From Gemmataceae bacterium (lineage in GTDB: Bacteria; Planctomycetota; Planctomycetia; Gemmatales; Gemmataceae): a stretch of 64,000 bases of DNA. The position numbers were made by a program, and so were the translations under genes. Of this stretch, positions 8,974-18,941 are shown one piece after another. The notes below the pieces were generated by a model, which was not told the DNA's origin, did no database searches, and saw only the letters and a list, made by a program, of their open reading frames with translations. The stretch covers positions 33,347 to 97,346 of the forward strand of contig SHZZ01000007.1 of NCBI GenBank assembly GCA_009692005.1, in the 5' to 3' direction. Every line of letters starts with the position of its first letter. Position 1 is the stretch's first letter.

Positions 8974-9708
8974 ATGCGGTTGACCCTGATTCCTGGCCTG
9001 ACCCTTGTACTGTCCGCCTGTTGCGTTTTTTCGCAAGAGCCCAAAGGGGCGCCTTCTCCTTACGAGTTCAAAAAAGTACACGACCCGAACGGCACGGGCA
9101 AGTTCTTCAAAGGGCGGGAAATAGCCCTGGTCATGGGCTACCAGGCTGCCGCCTGGCTGGAACGGCCCGAACGCGAAAAAGAAGAACAGACCTCCAAGCT
9201 GGTCAAAGCGCTCAAGCTGAAACCCGAAATGGTCGTGGCCGATGTTGGCGCGGGTTCGGGCTACCTGACCTTTCGCATGGCCAAACTGCTTCCCAAGGGA
9301 AAAGTTTTCGCCAACGACATTCAAAAGGAAATGCTGGAGATCCTGCGCAAGCGGGCGGCGGAGTTGAAGGCCGCCAATGTCGAACCGGTATTGGGAACCG
9401 AGACCGATCCCAAGTTGCCCAACTCGGGCGTTGATCTGATTATCCTGGTCGATGTCTACCATGAATTCGCCTTCCCGCTGGAGATGACGCAAGGGATGAT
9501 CAAGTCGCTGAAGCCCGGGGGAAAACTTGTCTTCGTCGAGTTTCGCGGGGAGGACCCCGAGGTTCCCATCAAGCTGGTGCACAAGATGACGGTGAAACAG
9601 CTCCTTCATGAGATGAAAGACCACCCCTTGAAATACAAGGAAACGATTGGCATTCTTCCCTGGCAGCACATCGTGGTGTTTGAAAAAGTGGAAAGGAGCC
9701 AGCCGTGA
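8974..9708 (+). CDS. Exported class I SAM-dependent methyltransferase-like protein
   Basis: The protein has 244 residues. ATG 8974 has AAGGAG six bases upstream. The N-terminus is a signal or lipoprotein-like leader ([20 protein letters not shown]). A Rossmann methyltransferase domain follows: SAM-binding motif [18 protein letters not shown] at about residues 88-104, then [23 protein letters not shown] and [12 protein letters not shown]. An exported SAM enzyme is unexpected because SAM is cytoplasmic, yet this exported form recurs in planctomycetes. Its last four bases (GTGA) overlap the pyrB start, so the genes are co-translated. The substrate is unknown. Confidence 0.82.
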   Translation: MRLTLIPGLTLVLSACCVFSQEPKGAPSPYEFKKVHDPNGTGKFFKGREIALVMGYQAAAWLERPEREKEEQTSKLVKALKLKPEMVVADVGAGSGYLTFRMAKLLPKGKVFANDIQKEMLEILRKRAAELKAANVEPVLGTETDPKLPNSGVDLIILVDVYHEFAFPLEMTQGMIKSLKPGGKLVFVEFRGEDPEVPIKLVHKMTVKQLLHEMKDHPLKYKETIGILPWQHIVVFEKVERSQP

Positions 9709-10646
9709 CCGCCGTGGCAGAAACTACGCAGACTTGCAGCCATTTGCTCGGTTTGGAAGGATTGAGCGCCCGCGAGTTGAACTCTATTCTCGACCAAACG
9801 GAGGAGTTCATCCCGGCCTCGCTTGATGCGGAAAAGCGTCGGACCGACCTCAAGGGCAAGGTGGTGGCCAACCTGTTTTTCGAGCCATCGACCCGCACGC
9901 GGATCAGCTTCGGCCTGGCGGCGCGCCGACTTGGCGCCGAGACCATCGACTTTTCCCCCAGCGGGTCCTCCCTTAGCAAGGGCGAAAGCTTCATCGACAC
10001 TGCGAAGAACCTGATCGCGCTTGGGGTCGATGCCGTGGTCGTGCGCCATTCCACACCCGGCACGCCGCATCTGCTGGCCAAGCACATCAATGTGCCGATC
10101 CTCAACGCCGGCGATGGCGCTCATGAACACCCGACCCAGGGGCTGCTCGATGTCTTCACCATCAGGCAGGTGAAGGGGAAAGTCGCGGGGCTGACAGTGG
10201 CGCTGGTGGGGGACATCGCTCACAGCCGGGTGGCCCGCAGTAACATCCACGCTTTGATCACGCTGGGCGCGAAAGTGATTGTCTGCGGCCCGCCAACGCT
10301 GGTGCCCAAAGAAGTCAAACAACTGGGAGTGGAAATCGATTGCGATCTCGACCGTGTTTTGCCGCGCTGCGATGTCGTCAATGTTTTGCGCATTCAGTTT
10401 GAAAGGCAGCGCAGCGGGTTGTTTCCTTCCATCCAGGAATATTTCCGCCTGTTTGGCATGACGCAGGAACGGGTAAAGCGCAGCCGGCCGGATATGCTGC
10501 TGTTGGCGCCGGGGCCGATCAACCGCGGCATCGAACTGACGCCCGAAGTTGCTGACGGACCGAACAGCGCCATTCTCAAACAAGTCACCAACGGGCTTGC
10601 TGTGCGCATGGCCGTCCTTTATCGCCTGCTTTTACGCAAGGGCTGA
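9705..10646 (+). CDS. pyrB: Aspartate carbamoyltransferase catalytic subunit
   Basis: This enzyme condenses carbamoyl phosphate with aspartate to carbamoyl-aspartate, the second step of pyrimidine synthesis. The protein has 313 residues, the expected length. Carbamoyl-phosphate-binding PSTRTR is at about 61-66, SKGES near 91, HPTQ at about 142-145, and the C-terminal signature LAPGPINRG is present. It starts at GTG 9705, overlapping the methyltransferase stop. An FGGY kinase follows after three bases. No regulatory pyrI subunit is present; pyrC, a frequent partner, is also absent from this window. Confidence 0.95.
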   Translation: MTAVAETTQTCSHLLGLEGLSARELNSILDQTEEFIPASLDAEKRRTDLKGKVVANLFFEPSTRTRISFGLAARRLGAETIDFSPSGSSLSKGESFIDTAKNLIALGVDAVVVRHSTPGTPHLLAKHINVPILNAGDGAHEHPTQGLLDVFTIRQVKGKVAGLTVALVGDIAHSRVARSNIHALITLGAKVIVCGPPTLVPKEVKQLGVEIDCDLDRVLPRCDVVNVLRIQFERQRSGLFPSIQEYFRLFGMTQERVKRSRPDMLLLAPGPINRGIELTPEVADGPNSAILKQVTNGLAVRMAVLYRLLLRKG

Positions 10647-10649
10647 TCC

Positions 10650-12146
10650 ATGCCTGGAATCCCGCTTGCAAGCGCCCGGCCTCCTTTTCTTTTGACCATT
10701 GATGTCGGCACCTCGTCGATGCGCGCCCTGGTTTATGACAGCGCCTGCAAACTCATCGATTCCAACCACTTCTCCTCGCGAACCCAGGTTTCCTTGCAGA
10801 CCGACCTATCCGGCGCGGCCTGGTTTGATCCCGAGCTGCTCTTTGCCTCACTCACCTCGGTCATCGATGCCTGCGTAAACAATCTGGGCAGCAAGGCCAA
10901 AGAGGTTGTTGGGGTGGCCTTCGACACTTTCGCATCCAGCCTGGTGGGGCTGGATGAAAAATTCACTCCGCTCACCCCCGTTTTCACCTACGCCGATACC
11001 CGCTGTTCCCCCCAGGCCCGGGCTTTACGAATGCTCCACAAGGACGGCGCCTCCCACCAGCGCACCGGCTGCATGATCCACAGCAGCTACCACCCGGCTC
11101 TTTTATCTTGGAGAAAAGAAACCAATCTCGAAGGCTTCAAGAAAGTACGGCACTGGTGGAGCTTCGGTTCGCTGATAACGCAGCGGCTGCTGGGCAACCC
11201 CGCAGTCAGCCTTTCGCTGGCGTCATGGACTGGGCTGCTTCATCGGCAACTCTTGGAATGGGACAGGGAATGGCTGAGCGAGCTGGGGATTTACGACGAG
11301 CAGCTTGCTCCACTCGCCGACTTCTCTCCCGCTTTGCGCACCCTGCAACCCATGTGGGAAGAGCGCTGGCCGGCGCTGGCAAATGCCGGGTGGTTCCTGC
11401 CCATCTCCGACGGCGCGGCGGCGAACATTGGCAGCGGCTGTTTCCATGACAGCGCCGTGGCGCTGACCATCGGCACCACCGCCGCCATGCGCATGGTTCC
11501 AGCGGTTATCCCTCACGCCGTGCCGCTGGGGCTGTGGAACTACCGCGTTGATGGAAAGCGCCCCTTGCTGGGCGGCGCCCTGACCGAAGGTGGCAATGTT
11601 CACGAATGGTTGAACCGGATTCTTCAGCTTCCCCCCAGGGAGGAATGCGAGAAACATCTGCTTTCAGCCGGTCCGGGCCAGCATGGCTTGTCGTTCCTCC
11701 CGTTCCTTTCCGGGGAAAGGGCGCCTGGCTGGCGCGACGACGCCACAGCGGCCGTGGCCGGTTTGCGTTTGGGAACTTCCTCTCTCGACCTTCTTCAAGC
11801 GGGTTTGGAGGCGGTGGCATTCCGCCTGGCTCTGATCTACAAACGGTTGGAGCCGCTGGTGCGCCCTGGGCGCCAGATTCTGGCCAGTGGCGGCTTTCTG
11901 CAATCCCCCGCCTGGGTGAAGATCATCGCCAATGTTTTGGGGAAAGAAATTACGCCATGTCTGGAACCAGAGGCCACCAGCCGCGGCCTGGCCTGGCTGG
12001 CGCTGGAGGCGTTGGGATTGCTCGACCCGTCGAATCCCCCGCCGGTGGAAACCGGGCCTGGGGTCACGCCTGACATGGAGTCGCACAAGCAGTATCAAGA
12101 AGCATTGGCCGCCCAGGAAGGCCTCTACCGAAAACTGCTGGGTTGA
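10650..12146 (+). CDS. FGGY-family carbohydrate kinase (gluconokinase/xylulokinase-like)
   Basis: The protein has 498 residues, normal for the family. The N-terminal ATPase motif is LLTIDVGTSSMRALVYD. Further FGGY features are the sugar-side segment TGCMIHSSYHPALLSW, the phosphate-2-like motif ALTIGTTAAMRM, FLPFLSGERAPGW and the C-terminal ILASGGFLQSP followed by TSRGLAWLALEAL. It phosphorylates a sugar or polyol using ATP; a gluconate-type substrate is my best guess but cannot be fixed from sequence. It starts three bases after pyrB, so it probably shares its transcript, although the pathways are unrelated. Confidence 0.85.
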   Translation: MPGIPLASARPPFLLTIDVGTSSMRALVYDSACKLIDSNHFSSRTQVSLQTDLSGAAWFDPELLFASLTSVIDACVNNLGSKAKEVVGVAFDTFASSLVGLDEKFTPLTPVFTYADTRCSPQARALRMLHKDGASHQRTGCMIHSSYHPALLSWRKETNLEGFKKVRHWWSFGSLITQRLLGNPAVSLSLASWTGLLHRQLLEWDREWLSELGIYDEQLAPLADFSPALRTLQPMWEERWPALANAGWFLPISDGAAANIGSGCFHDSAVALTIGTTAAMRMVPAVIPHAVPLGLWNYRVDGKRPLLGGALTEGGNVHEWLNRILQLPPREECEKHLLSAGPGQHGLSFLPFLSGERAPGWRDDATAAVAGLRLGTSSLDLLQAGLEAVAFRLALIYKRLEPLVRPGRQILASGGFLQSPAWVKIIANVLGKEITPCLEPEATSRGLAWLALEALGLLDPSNPPPVETGPGVTPDMESHKQYQEALAAQEGLYRKLLG

Positions 12147-12178
12147 ATAAGCCAGGCCCAACCGCTCCTGCCAACCTT

Positions 12179-13222
12179 TTAGATAGGGGCTGGGATGTCG
12201 CGCTGTTTAAAGATGGCCCAGGCAGCGAGGTACCCCAAAGCGCCGGTGCCAAACAGCACCGGTAAAAACGGCACAGCCAGCCAATCCTTTCCCCCGTTCC
12301 ACTCCTTCAACCCCATGGTCCAGCCACGGTCGAGGATCAGCAACTGCGGCTGATAATAATAGAAGATCGTGAATGGCCGAACCCACTCGAGTGGCTCCCA
12401 GATCTGCCCGATGACATTGGCGAGAAACATGATCAAGAGAATGAACACGGCGTAGCCCAGCACGCGAAAGCGGAATCGCCCCAGGGAAGAAAGGACCATT
12501 GTCAGGCCGATGATAGAGAAGAGAATTCCCGCCGTGGCCAGCAAGCCTTTGGCAAAAGCCAAGGGCCGAATCTCCAGCCTGCCGGTGCCTGGCGTAATCG
12601 GTTTCACCACCGCCTTGGGCAAAGGATCGTTCACTTTAAATTTAAACCCTGCGACGCTGACTTCCAGGCTGACCGGTTTCATCTTGGGCAGGGCATCGAT
12701 CCCTTTTAATTCCAGGGGGTTGATCATCAGATAGCCGAAAAGGGAACCAAGCCAGATGCTGAGGCAGATCATCGGTATGGTGATGCAATCGACCAGGAAG
12801 TGTGCAAAGACCAAAGTGCCGCGGCTAACCGGTTGCGACAACAGGAGTTCCATGGTGCCGCGGTCGATCTCGCCCGCCAAGGCGCCGGCGGCGCGCCCCA
12901 CCGCCCAAACGCACAAGAGCGTCTGCACCAGCGGGTGGATGAAACCAACCGAGAGCATGTCCATGGCCGTGTTGAGGTCGATCGCTTCGCCTCCCAGGAT
13001 GCTGCGGACCATTTTCCCCGGCCCACCGAAGATGAATTTTTCCATGTCGGCAATCTCGATGCCGGAAACGCCGGCCATGCCGTGGAAGAACGGCGCCAGT
13101 TCGCCAATGATTCGCCGCATGACCAGGGCCCAGAGAACCTGGAAAGCGGCCAAGAGAATGCAGGTGACTCCCAGGATCAGCCTGAGATCGCGGAGCAATT
13201 TCCAGACTAAAACGCGAATCAC
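12179..13222 (-). CDS. ABC-2 type transporter permease
   Basis: The protein has 347 residues and about six hydrophobic segments, with the first at MIRVLVWKLLRDLRLILG and the last near the C-terminus. A conserved mid-part ALAGEIDRGTMELLLSQPVSR is the classic ABC-2/NatB-type signature. A soluble loop of about 75 residues follows GYLMINPLELKG. The start is GTG 13222, overlapping the ATPase stop by four bases (GTGA), so subunits are made in concert. The exported substrate is unknown. Confidence 0.88.
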   Translation of the reverse strand: MIRVLVWKLLRDLRLILGVTCILLAAFQVLWALVMRRIIGELAPFFHGMAGVSGIEIADMEKFIFGGPGKMVRSILGGEAIDLNTAMDMLSVGFIHPLVQTLLCVWAVGRAAGALAGEIDRGTMELLLSQPVSRGTLVFAHFLVDCITIPMICLSIWLGSLFGYLMINPLELKGIDALPKMKPVSLEVSVAGFKFKVNDPLPKAVVKPITPGTGRLEIRPLAFAKGLLATAGILFSIIGLTMVLSSLGRFRFRVLGYAVFILLIMFLANVIGQIWEPLEWVRPFTIFYYYQPQLLILDRGWTMGLKEWNGGKDWLAVPFLPVLFGTGALGYLAAWAIFKQRDIPAPI

Positions 13223-14088
13223 GCCGTTTCTCCGTGGATTTTTCGGTAGATGCCGTCGAGTCCCAACGGCGCCATGGCCAGCTCCTCCACCTGCAGTTTC
13301 GCCAGCCAGCTCATGAGTGGCTCCAACTCTCCCACATGCTCAAAATGCACATGGCAGTGGTCTCTGCGCACCAGAGAGAGACCTTCCAAGGTGGGCAAGT
13401 GGCCGTCCGAGCCGAGGCGCATATGCACCCTGCGCCCAGCGCGCAACTCCTTCATGCACTGCAAATGGGCAAGCTGGCCTTCCTTCAAAATGCCCACACG
13501 GTCGCAAACCGCTTCAACCTCGGTCAGGACATGTGAAGAGAAGAAGACTGCCTGGCCGCGCTGCTTCGCCTGCCGCACTTCCTCCAGCAGCGCTTCGCGC
13601 ATGGTCGGGTCGAGGGCGTTGGTCGGCTCGTCCATGATGACGAGTTCGCTGGCGGGGTCAAGCACCAGAAGGAGAGCCACCTTCCTTTTCATGCCGCTAG
13701 ACATGGTGGCCATGGGAATGTCGATGTTAATTTCGAAGAGCCGGGCTTTTTCCTCGAGGTCGGCGCGCAGGGGTCTGCCGCGCAGTCCGCCGAGAAATTG
13801 AATCAATTGCCTGCCGGTCATGTTCTCGTACAGGCGCAGTTCCCCCGGTAGGTAGGCGGTTTTGGCTCTGGCTCGGACGCCATCGCTCCAGGAATTGTGG
13901 CCGGATATGGTTGAACAGCCCAAGGAGGGCCTGAGAAACCCGAGGATGAGGCGCAAGGCGGTGGATTTGCCTGAGCCATTGGGGCCTAACAGCCCGAATA
14001 CCTCGCCCGGGGCGATACTCATGGTAAGGTTGTGCAAGGCGCGGAATTTGCCGTAGAATTTGCTTAACCTGTCGGTCACGAGCAACAT
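13219..14088 (-). CDS. ABC transporter ATP-binding protein
   Basis: The protein has 289 residues. Walker A is GLLGPNGSGKST at about residues 34-45. The signature region is degenerate (MATMSSGMKRKVALLLVLD), and Walker B is LVIMDEPTNALDP. A switch His is in FFSSHVLTEVE. It belongs to the CcmA/NatA-like branch that works with ABC-2 permeases. The residues after about 215 form an extra C-terminal domain of the type seen in such ATPases. It is first in a two-gene operon with the permease and is divergent from the thiolase across 84 bases. Confidence 0.92.
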   Translation of the reverse strand: MLLVTDRLSKFYGKFRALHNLTMSIAPGEVFGLLGPNGSGKSTALRLILGFLRPSLGCSTISGHNSWSDGVRARAKTAYLPGELRLYENMTGRQLIQFLGGLRGRPLRADLEEKARLFEINIDIPMATMSSGMKRKVALLLVLDPASELVIMDEPTNALDPTMREALLEEVRQAKQRGQAVFFSSHVLTEVEAVCDRVGILKEGQLAHLQCMKELRAGRRVHMRLGSDGHLPTLEGLSLVRRDHCHVHFEHVGELEPLMSWLAKLQVEELAMAPLGLDGIYRKIHGETA

Positions 14089-14172
14089 GGAAAAAACAGC
14101 CCTCCGCGAGGCGTCCCTTGCGAGTCAATGCAAACCCAACGATTGTCAGGCCATTCTACTTGGGGGAATCAC

Positions 14173-15345
14173 ATGGTCGAGTCATTTATTCTAGCAGGTG
14201 CGCGAACGGGTAACGGCAAGTTTTTAGGCGGGCTGTCGTCATTGACCGCGCCGCAACTCGGGGCCCTGGTGACCAAAGAGGTCCTGGTCCGCTGCGGCGC
14301 CAATCCGCATGAGGTGGACGAAGTGATATTCGGCGAGGTTCTGCAGGCCGGTGTGGGCCAAAACCCAGCCCGACAAGCAGCGCTAGGCGCCGGCCTTCCT
14401 GGCTCCATCACCGCCTGGACAGTGAACCAAGTTTGCGGCTCGGGATTGAAAGCCGCCATGCTCGCTGATCTTTCCATCCGCGCCGGAGAATCTTCCCTGG
14501 TGATCGCTGGCGGGATGGAATCGATGAGCCGGGCACCGTTCCTTTTGGAAAACACCCGGACAGGGTGGAAGTATGGCAACCAGGAAGCCGCCGACGCCAT
14601 GATCCGCGATGGCCTTTGGTGCGCTTTCAACCATTGTCACATGGGCGCGCTGGCGGATGAAACTGGGAAGGAGCGGGGCATCTCCCGCGCCGACCAAGAC
14701 GCCTTCGCCATCCGCAGCCATCAGCGCGCGGCCCAGGCCTGGGATAAGGGGCTGTTCGCTCAGGAAGTGATCGCGGTTTCCCCGGGAGGAAAATATCCCG
14801 TGATGCAGAGTGACGAAAATATCCGCCGCGACAGCAATAAAGATGCCCTGGCGAAACTTTCTTCCACCTTCTTGAAAGGAGGGAGCGTGACTGCGGGAAA
14901 CGCCTCGCCGTTGTCGGATGGGGCGGCGGCGGTGGTGGTCGGCAGCAAAGCCGCCGCGGATAAACTGGGGGTGAAACCGCTGGGGCGCATCGTGGCGCAC
15001 GCCACCGCCGGCACAGCGCCCAAGGATATTTTCCTCGCCCCGATTTACGCTGTCAGGAAAGTCCTGGAAAAGGCTCGCCTGAGCATCTCTGACATTGACT
15101 TGTTTGAACTGAACGAGGCCTTTGCGGCGCAAATGCTCGCTTGCTCAAGGGAACTCGGGCTCGATGAGGAAAAGGTAAATGTCCATGGCGGGTCGATCGC
15201 GCTAGGCCACCCGATTGGGGCCTCGGGGGCCCGTGTGCTGGTGACCTTGCTTTATGCCATGGAGAGCCGAAAGGTGCGAACAGGGCTGGCTTCACTCTGC
15301 CTGGGCGGGGGGAACGCAGTGGCCATGATTCTTCAACGCGATTGA
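14173..15345 (+). CDS. Acetyl-CoA acetyltransferase (thiolase)
   Basis: The enzyme either cleaves acetoacetyl-CoA or condenses two acetyl-CoA. The protein has 390 residues, standard for the family. ATG 14173 has GGGGGA six bases upstream. The nucleophile Cys is about residue 88 in NQVCGSG. NEAFAAQ, the His motif [11 protein letters not shown] and the second Cys in [10 protein letters not shown] complete the active site. No beta-oxidation partner is adjacent. Its 3' end overlaps the convergent aldolase gene by 13 bases. Confidence 0.92.
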   Translation: MVESFILAGARTGNGKFLGGLSSLTAPQLGALVTKEVLVRCGANPHEVDEVIFGEVLQAGVGQNPARQAALGAGLPGSITAWTVNQVCGSGLKAAMLADLSIRAGESSLVIAGGMESMSRAPFLLENTRTGWKYGNQEAADAMIRDGLWCAFNHCHMGALADETGKERGISRADQDAFAIRSHQRAAQAWDKGLFAQEVIAVSPGGKYPVMQSDENIRRDSNKDALAKLSSTFLKGGSVTAGNASPLSDGAAAVVVGSKAAADKLGVKPLGRIVAHATAGTAPKDIFLAPIYAVRKVLEKARLSISDIDLFELNEAFAAQMLACSRELGLDEEKVNVHGGSIALGHPIGASGARVLVTLLYAMESRKVRTGLASLCLGGGNAVAMILQRD

Positions 15346-16280
15346 ACCACCGCCGGGGCTTTTCCATTTTCGAAAGAAGCGAGCGGTTTCTGCAGCAGAA
15401 ATTTTTCCCTGAGAGCTTGCACCTGTTCACGGGCCAGGGGAACCAGAGGAGCGCGCACGGGGCCGCATTCGATTCCCAATTGCCCCATCAAGGCTTTTCC
15501 CCCAGCCAGGCCGCCAAATTCGTTCATCAATTGCACCAGGCGAACACTGCGCAATTGCAAAGCCCTGGCCTGGGCCAGGTCGCCGCGGTTGAAAGCCTCG
15601 ATCATGTCCTGGTAAATCTTGGGAGCGATGTTATAGGTGCTGCCAACCGCGCCCTTGATTCCCAGCGCCAGCGCCCCGAGTAGCATCTCATCGCAGCCAA
15701 AAAGAATGTCGAATTTGCCACCTTCCAAAGTCATGCAATCGAGCAGGTCGGCAAGGTCGGTGTGGGAAAATTTCACTCCCGCCAGGTTGGGAATTTTCTC
15801 GGAAGCGCTGCGGAGGAAGGCCCCAATCTGACCATTGCTCCCGGTAAAACTCGGAATGTGGTAGTGGTAAAAAGGCAAGCCGGGAACAGCGTCGGCAATG
15901 GGTTTGTGGAATTCCACCAGAATGTCGGGGCCCAGAGGTTTGAAAAAGCTTGGGGAACAGGCGGCAATGGCCTGGGCCCCGCAATCGCGGGCGTGCTTGG
16001 CCAGGTACGAGGCATCGCCGTTGCTGTTGGAACCAACATGGACCACAAGGGCCAGGCGCGCCTTAATGGCCCGGCTCCAGGCTTCCACCAGCGCCAGCCG
16101 TTCCTCCAGGGCCATCGATTGGCTTTCCCCCGTGGTGCCGGCGACGAACACGCCTTGAACCCCCTGGGAAACCAGGTGATCGGCTTGCAAAGGCACCATG
16201 TCAAGGTTGAGCGACCCATCCTCGTGAAAAGGGGTATGGGGGGCAGCGATCAGCCCGGTAAGAGAAAAAGACTTTAGCAT
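15333..16280 (-). CDS. DapA/NanA-family aldolase (N-acetylneuraminate lyase-like)
   Basis: The protein has about 315 residues and a TIM-barrel pyruvate-class I aldolase layout. GTTGES (about 49-53) binds the pyruvate carboxylate, YHYHIP holds the catalytic Tyr (about 138-140), and the Schiff-base Lys is about 170 in LAGVKFSH. The YHYHIP motif favours the N-acetylneuraminate-lyase branch over dihydrodipicolinate synthase. I prefer ATG 16280 (MLKSFSLTG) over 16295. It is probably involved in amino-sugar or sugar-acid catabolism; the ROK repressor at 21.7 kb is not close enough to link firmly. Confidence 0.85.
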   Translation of the reverse strand: MLKSFSLTGLIAAPHTPFHEDGSLNLDMVPLQADHLVSQGVQGVFVAGTTGESQSMALEERLALVEAWSRAIKARLALVVHVGSNSNGDASYLAKHARDCGAQAIAACSPSFFKPLGPDILVEFHKPIADAVPGLPFYHYHIPSFTGSNGQIGAFLRSASEKIPNLAGVKFSHTDLADLLDCMTLEGGKFDILFGCDEMLLGALALGIKGAVGSTYNIAPKIYQDMIEAFNRGDLAQARALQLRSVRLVQLMNEFGGLAGGKALMGQLGIECGPVRAPLVPLAREQVQALREKFLLQKPLASFENGKAPAVVQSR

Positions 16281-16553
16281 AGTAGGCATCCGCACATTTG
16301 ATTAATTAATAACCGATAGGGAACTCAAGGACCACTTTTTTCTCTGGGGAATGCGCATTTTCCCCATGTACGGCCTGGCCGACAGCATGGAATTACTCGC
16401 ACCTATCGCAGCTTCCCTTTTCTTATTATGGATTCGGGGTTTTTCCACCCGGGCTTCGCTCCCAAGTCCGTAGTTTTCTCCAGGATTTTAATGGCAGGTG
16501 GGTCCAACCCGCTTTAATCTTGAAGCGACACATTTATTTCACGGAGGTGAATC

Positions 16554-17405
16554 ATGAACCGGAGAGAATTTTCCCTGACCCTGGGGTCGATGGCCTTGGG
16601 ATCTTTTGCCCTGGCCCAAGAGAAAAAACCGAACCTGCGTCTGGCGGTTAAGTACGGCATGATCCGGCCGGGCAACACGCCCTTGGAAAAACTGCAACTT
16701 GCGAAAAAACTCGGCTTTGAAGGGGTCGAGGTCAACAGCCCAAGTCCCTTGAATCGCCTTGAAGCCAAGAAAGCCGCCGAGGCCACTGGGGTTAAAATCC
16801 ATGGCGTAATCGACTCCGTCCATTGGCAGGACACCCTGTCACATCCGGAGGCGGCGGTGCGCGAAAAAGGCCTGAAGGCCCTGCTCGGCGCCATTGACGA
16901 CGCCAAGTTCTTTGGATCCGACACCGTCCTTCTGGTTCCAGGCGTGGTCAATGACCAGGTGACCTATGAACAGTGTTATGAACGGTCTGTGGCGGAAGTG
17001 AAGAAAGCCCTTCCCGCGGCGGAAAAGGCCGGCGTAAAGATTTGCATCGAAACCGTGTGGAACAATTTCATCACCAAGCCGGAGCAGTTGATATCCTATA
17101 TCGACGAGTTCAAAAGCCCTTATGTCGCCGCCTATTTCGATTGTTCCAACATGATCAAGTACGGGGTCTCCAGCGCCGAGTGGATCCGCCGACTCGGCAA
17201 ACGAATGGTCAAATTCGACTTCAAAGGCTACAGCAAGGCCAAGTCGTGGTGCCCGATCGGGGAAGGTGACGAGGATTGGCCGGAAGTTTTGAAAGCGTTG
17301 GGTGAGATTGGCTACGACGGCTGGGCCACTTCGGAAGTCGCCGGCGGAGGCGAGAAGGAACTGGCGGACATCGCGGCGCGAATGAAAAGAGTCCTGGCCT
17401 TGTAA
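16554..17405 (+). CDS. Exported sugar phosphate isomerase/epimerase-like TIM barrel
   Basis: The protein has 283 residues. ATG 16554 has a strong GGAGGTGA site. The N-terminus (MNRREFSLTLGSMALGSFAL) is a short Tat-like leader, so the protein is probably exported. The rest is an AP-endonuclease-2/xylose-isomerase-like barrel: KKLGFEGVEVNSP, KICIETVWNNF with a metal-ligand Glu, VAAYFDCSNM, VKFDFKG and a C-terminal TSEVAGGGEKEL. Exported members of this family are common in planctomycetes near DUF1501 and DUF1080 genes. The exact substrate is unknown. Confidence 0.85.
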   Translation: MNRREFSLTLGSMALGSFALAQEKKPNLRLAVKYGMIRPGNTPLEKLQLAKKLGFEGVEVNSPSPLNRLEAKKAAEATGVKIHGVIDSVHWQDTLSHPEAAVREKGLKALLGAIDDAKFFGSDTVLLVPGVVNDQVTYEQCYERSVAEVKKALPAAEKAGVKICIETVWNNFITKPEQLISYIDEFKSPYVAAYFDCSNMIKYGVSSAEWIRRLGKRMVKFDFKGYSKAKSWCPIGEGDEDWPEVLKALGEIGYDGWATSEVAGGGEKELADIAARMKRVLAL

Positions 17406-17488
17406 GTTTTGCTTTTTAGCAAAGGCCAGAGCTTGTTTTAAAGAAACAGCCGACTGTTCCCCATTTATTGCTCAGGGGTTCAAACCTT

Positions 17489-18925
17489 TTATGCCAGGAC
17501 TTCCTTGATCACTTCGGCGCCTTCAACGCCCACCAGTTTCTGGTCCAACCCGCCGTAGAAATAACTCAGGCGGTTGGGGTCCAGCCCCAGGCGGTCGAGC
17601 ATGGTGGCGTGCAAATGTTTGACATGAAAGGGCTTCTCCACGGCGCGGGAGCCGATTTCATCCGTGGTTCCCACGGAAACGCCGCCCTTGACCCCGCCGC
17701 CCGCCATCCACATGGTGAAGCCGTAGGCATTGTGATCGCGCCCGGTGCCCTTGGCGTATTCCGCCGTCGGCTGGCGGCCGAACTCCCCGCCCCAGACCAC
17801 CAAAGTTTTCCCCAGCAAACCCCTGCGCTTGAGATCGGTCAGCAGCCCGGCGATGGGCTGGTCGGTTTCCCCCGCGTGCAGGTTGTGATTCATCTCCAGG
17901 TCGCCATGCGCGTCCCAGTTGTCGTCGTTATGGGCTCCGCCGGAATAGAGTTGCACGAAACGGACACCCCGTTCCACCAGCCTGCGGGCCAGAATGCACT
18001 GCCGAGCGAAGGCCGAGCATTTGGGATTGTCGAGGCCATACAGCTTCTTCACGCTTTCCGGCTCGTTGTCGATGTGGGTGGCTTCCGGGGCGGAGGACTG
18101 CATGCGGTAAGCAAGTTCATACGAGGCCACGCGGGCTTGCAGCGCCGACCAGGCGGGGTTTTTCGCGGCGTGGTCCTGGTTAAAGGCGCCCAGGGCGTCG
18201 AGCAGGTTTCTCTGTGGCGGGCCGGCCAATTCGCTTCGCGGGGCCAGGTCGAGAATGGGAGTTCCCTGGGAGCGGAAAAGGGTGCCCTCGTATTGCGCTG
18301 GCATGTAGCCGCTGGCCCAGTTTTTCGCACCGCTGATCGGCCCGCCGCGCGGATCGAGCATGACGACAAAGCCAGGCAGGTTGGCGTTCATGGTGCCCAG
18401 TCCGTAGTTGACCCACGAGCCGATGCAAGGCGAGCCGGTCTGGACTTTCCCCGTATTCATTTGAATCATGGCAGAGCCATGGATGGGTGAGTCGGCGGTC
18501 ATGGAATGCAGAAAGGCGATGTCATCGACATGGTTGGCCAAGTTGGGAAAAAGGCTGCTGACCCATTTGCCGCACTGCCCATGCTGTTTGAATTTCCACT
18601 TGGGCTCAACAATGCGGCCCTGGTTTTTGTGTCCGCCGCGGCCAAAAGTTTTCACCGTGATGGTTTTGCCATCCATGCCGTTCATCGCTGGCTTGTAGTC
18701 GAAAGTGTCGATGTGGCTTGGGCCGCCATACATGTAAAGGAAAATGACGGAAGTCGCCTTGGGATCGTGGTGAGGCTTCTTGGGAGCGAGTGGGCTGGCA
18801 AGATCGGCGGCCCGCGCCTGGAAGAACTCTTGTTCAAGCATCCCGGCCAGCGCCACGCCTGTGAAGCCAGCGCCGGTCTGCCAGATAAACTCCCGCCTGG
18901 TTCTACCGCAAAAATTCCGCATCAT
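17489..18925 (-). CDS. DUF1501 exported protein (PSD1 partner, pair 2)
   Basis: The protein has 478 residues with a Tat-type leader (RTRREFIWQTGAGFTGVALA). Family motifs are FLYMYGGPSHIDTFDYKP, GERGVRF-type LVERGVRFVQLYSGG, VVWGGEFGRQP and DHNAYGFTMWMAGGG. It starts 16 bases after the stop of the DUF1549/DUF1553 gene upstream and is clearly in its operon. It shares the overall design of pair 1 but is divergent in sequence, so the copies are old paralogues and not a recent duplication. Confidence 0.92.
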   Translation of the reverse strand: MMRNFCGRTRREFIWQTGAGFTGVALAGMLEQEFFQARAADLASPLAPKKPHHDPKATSVIFLYMYGGPSHIDTFDYKPAMNGMDGKTITVKTFGRGGHKNQGRIVEPKWKFKQHGQCGKWVSSLFPNLANHVDDIAFLHSMTADSPIHGSAMIQMNTGKVQTGSPCIGSWVNYGLGTMNANLPGFVVMLDPRGGPISGAKNWASGYMPAQYEGTLFRSQGTPILDLAPRSELAGPPQRNLLDALGAFNQDHAAKNPAWSALQARVASYELAYRMQSSAPEATHIDNEPESVKKLYGLDNPKCSAFARQCILARRLVERGVRFVQLYSGGAHNDDNWDAHGDLEMNHNLHAGETDQPIAGLLTDLKRRGLLGKTLVVWGGEFGRQPTAEYAKGTGRDHNAYGFTMWMAGGGVKGGVSVGTTDEIGSRAVEKPFHVKHLHATMLDRLGLDPNRLSYFYGGLDQKLVGVEGAEVIKEVLA

Positions 18926-18941
18926 CGGCCTCGCTGGTCAA

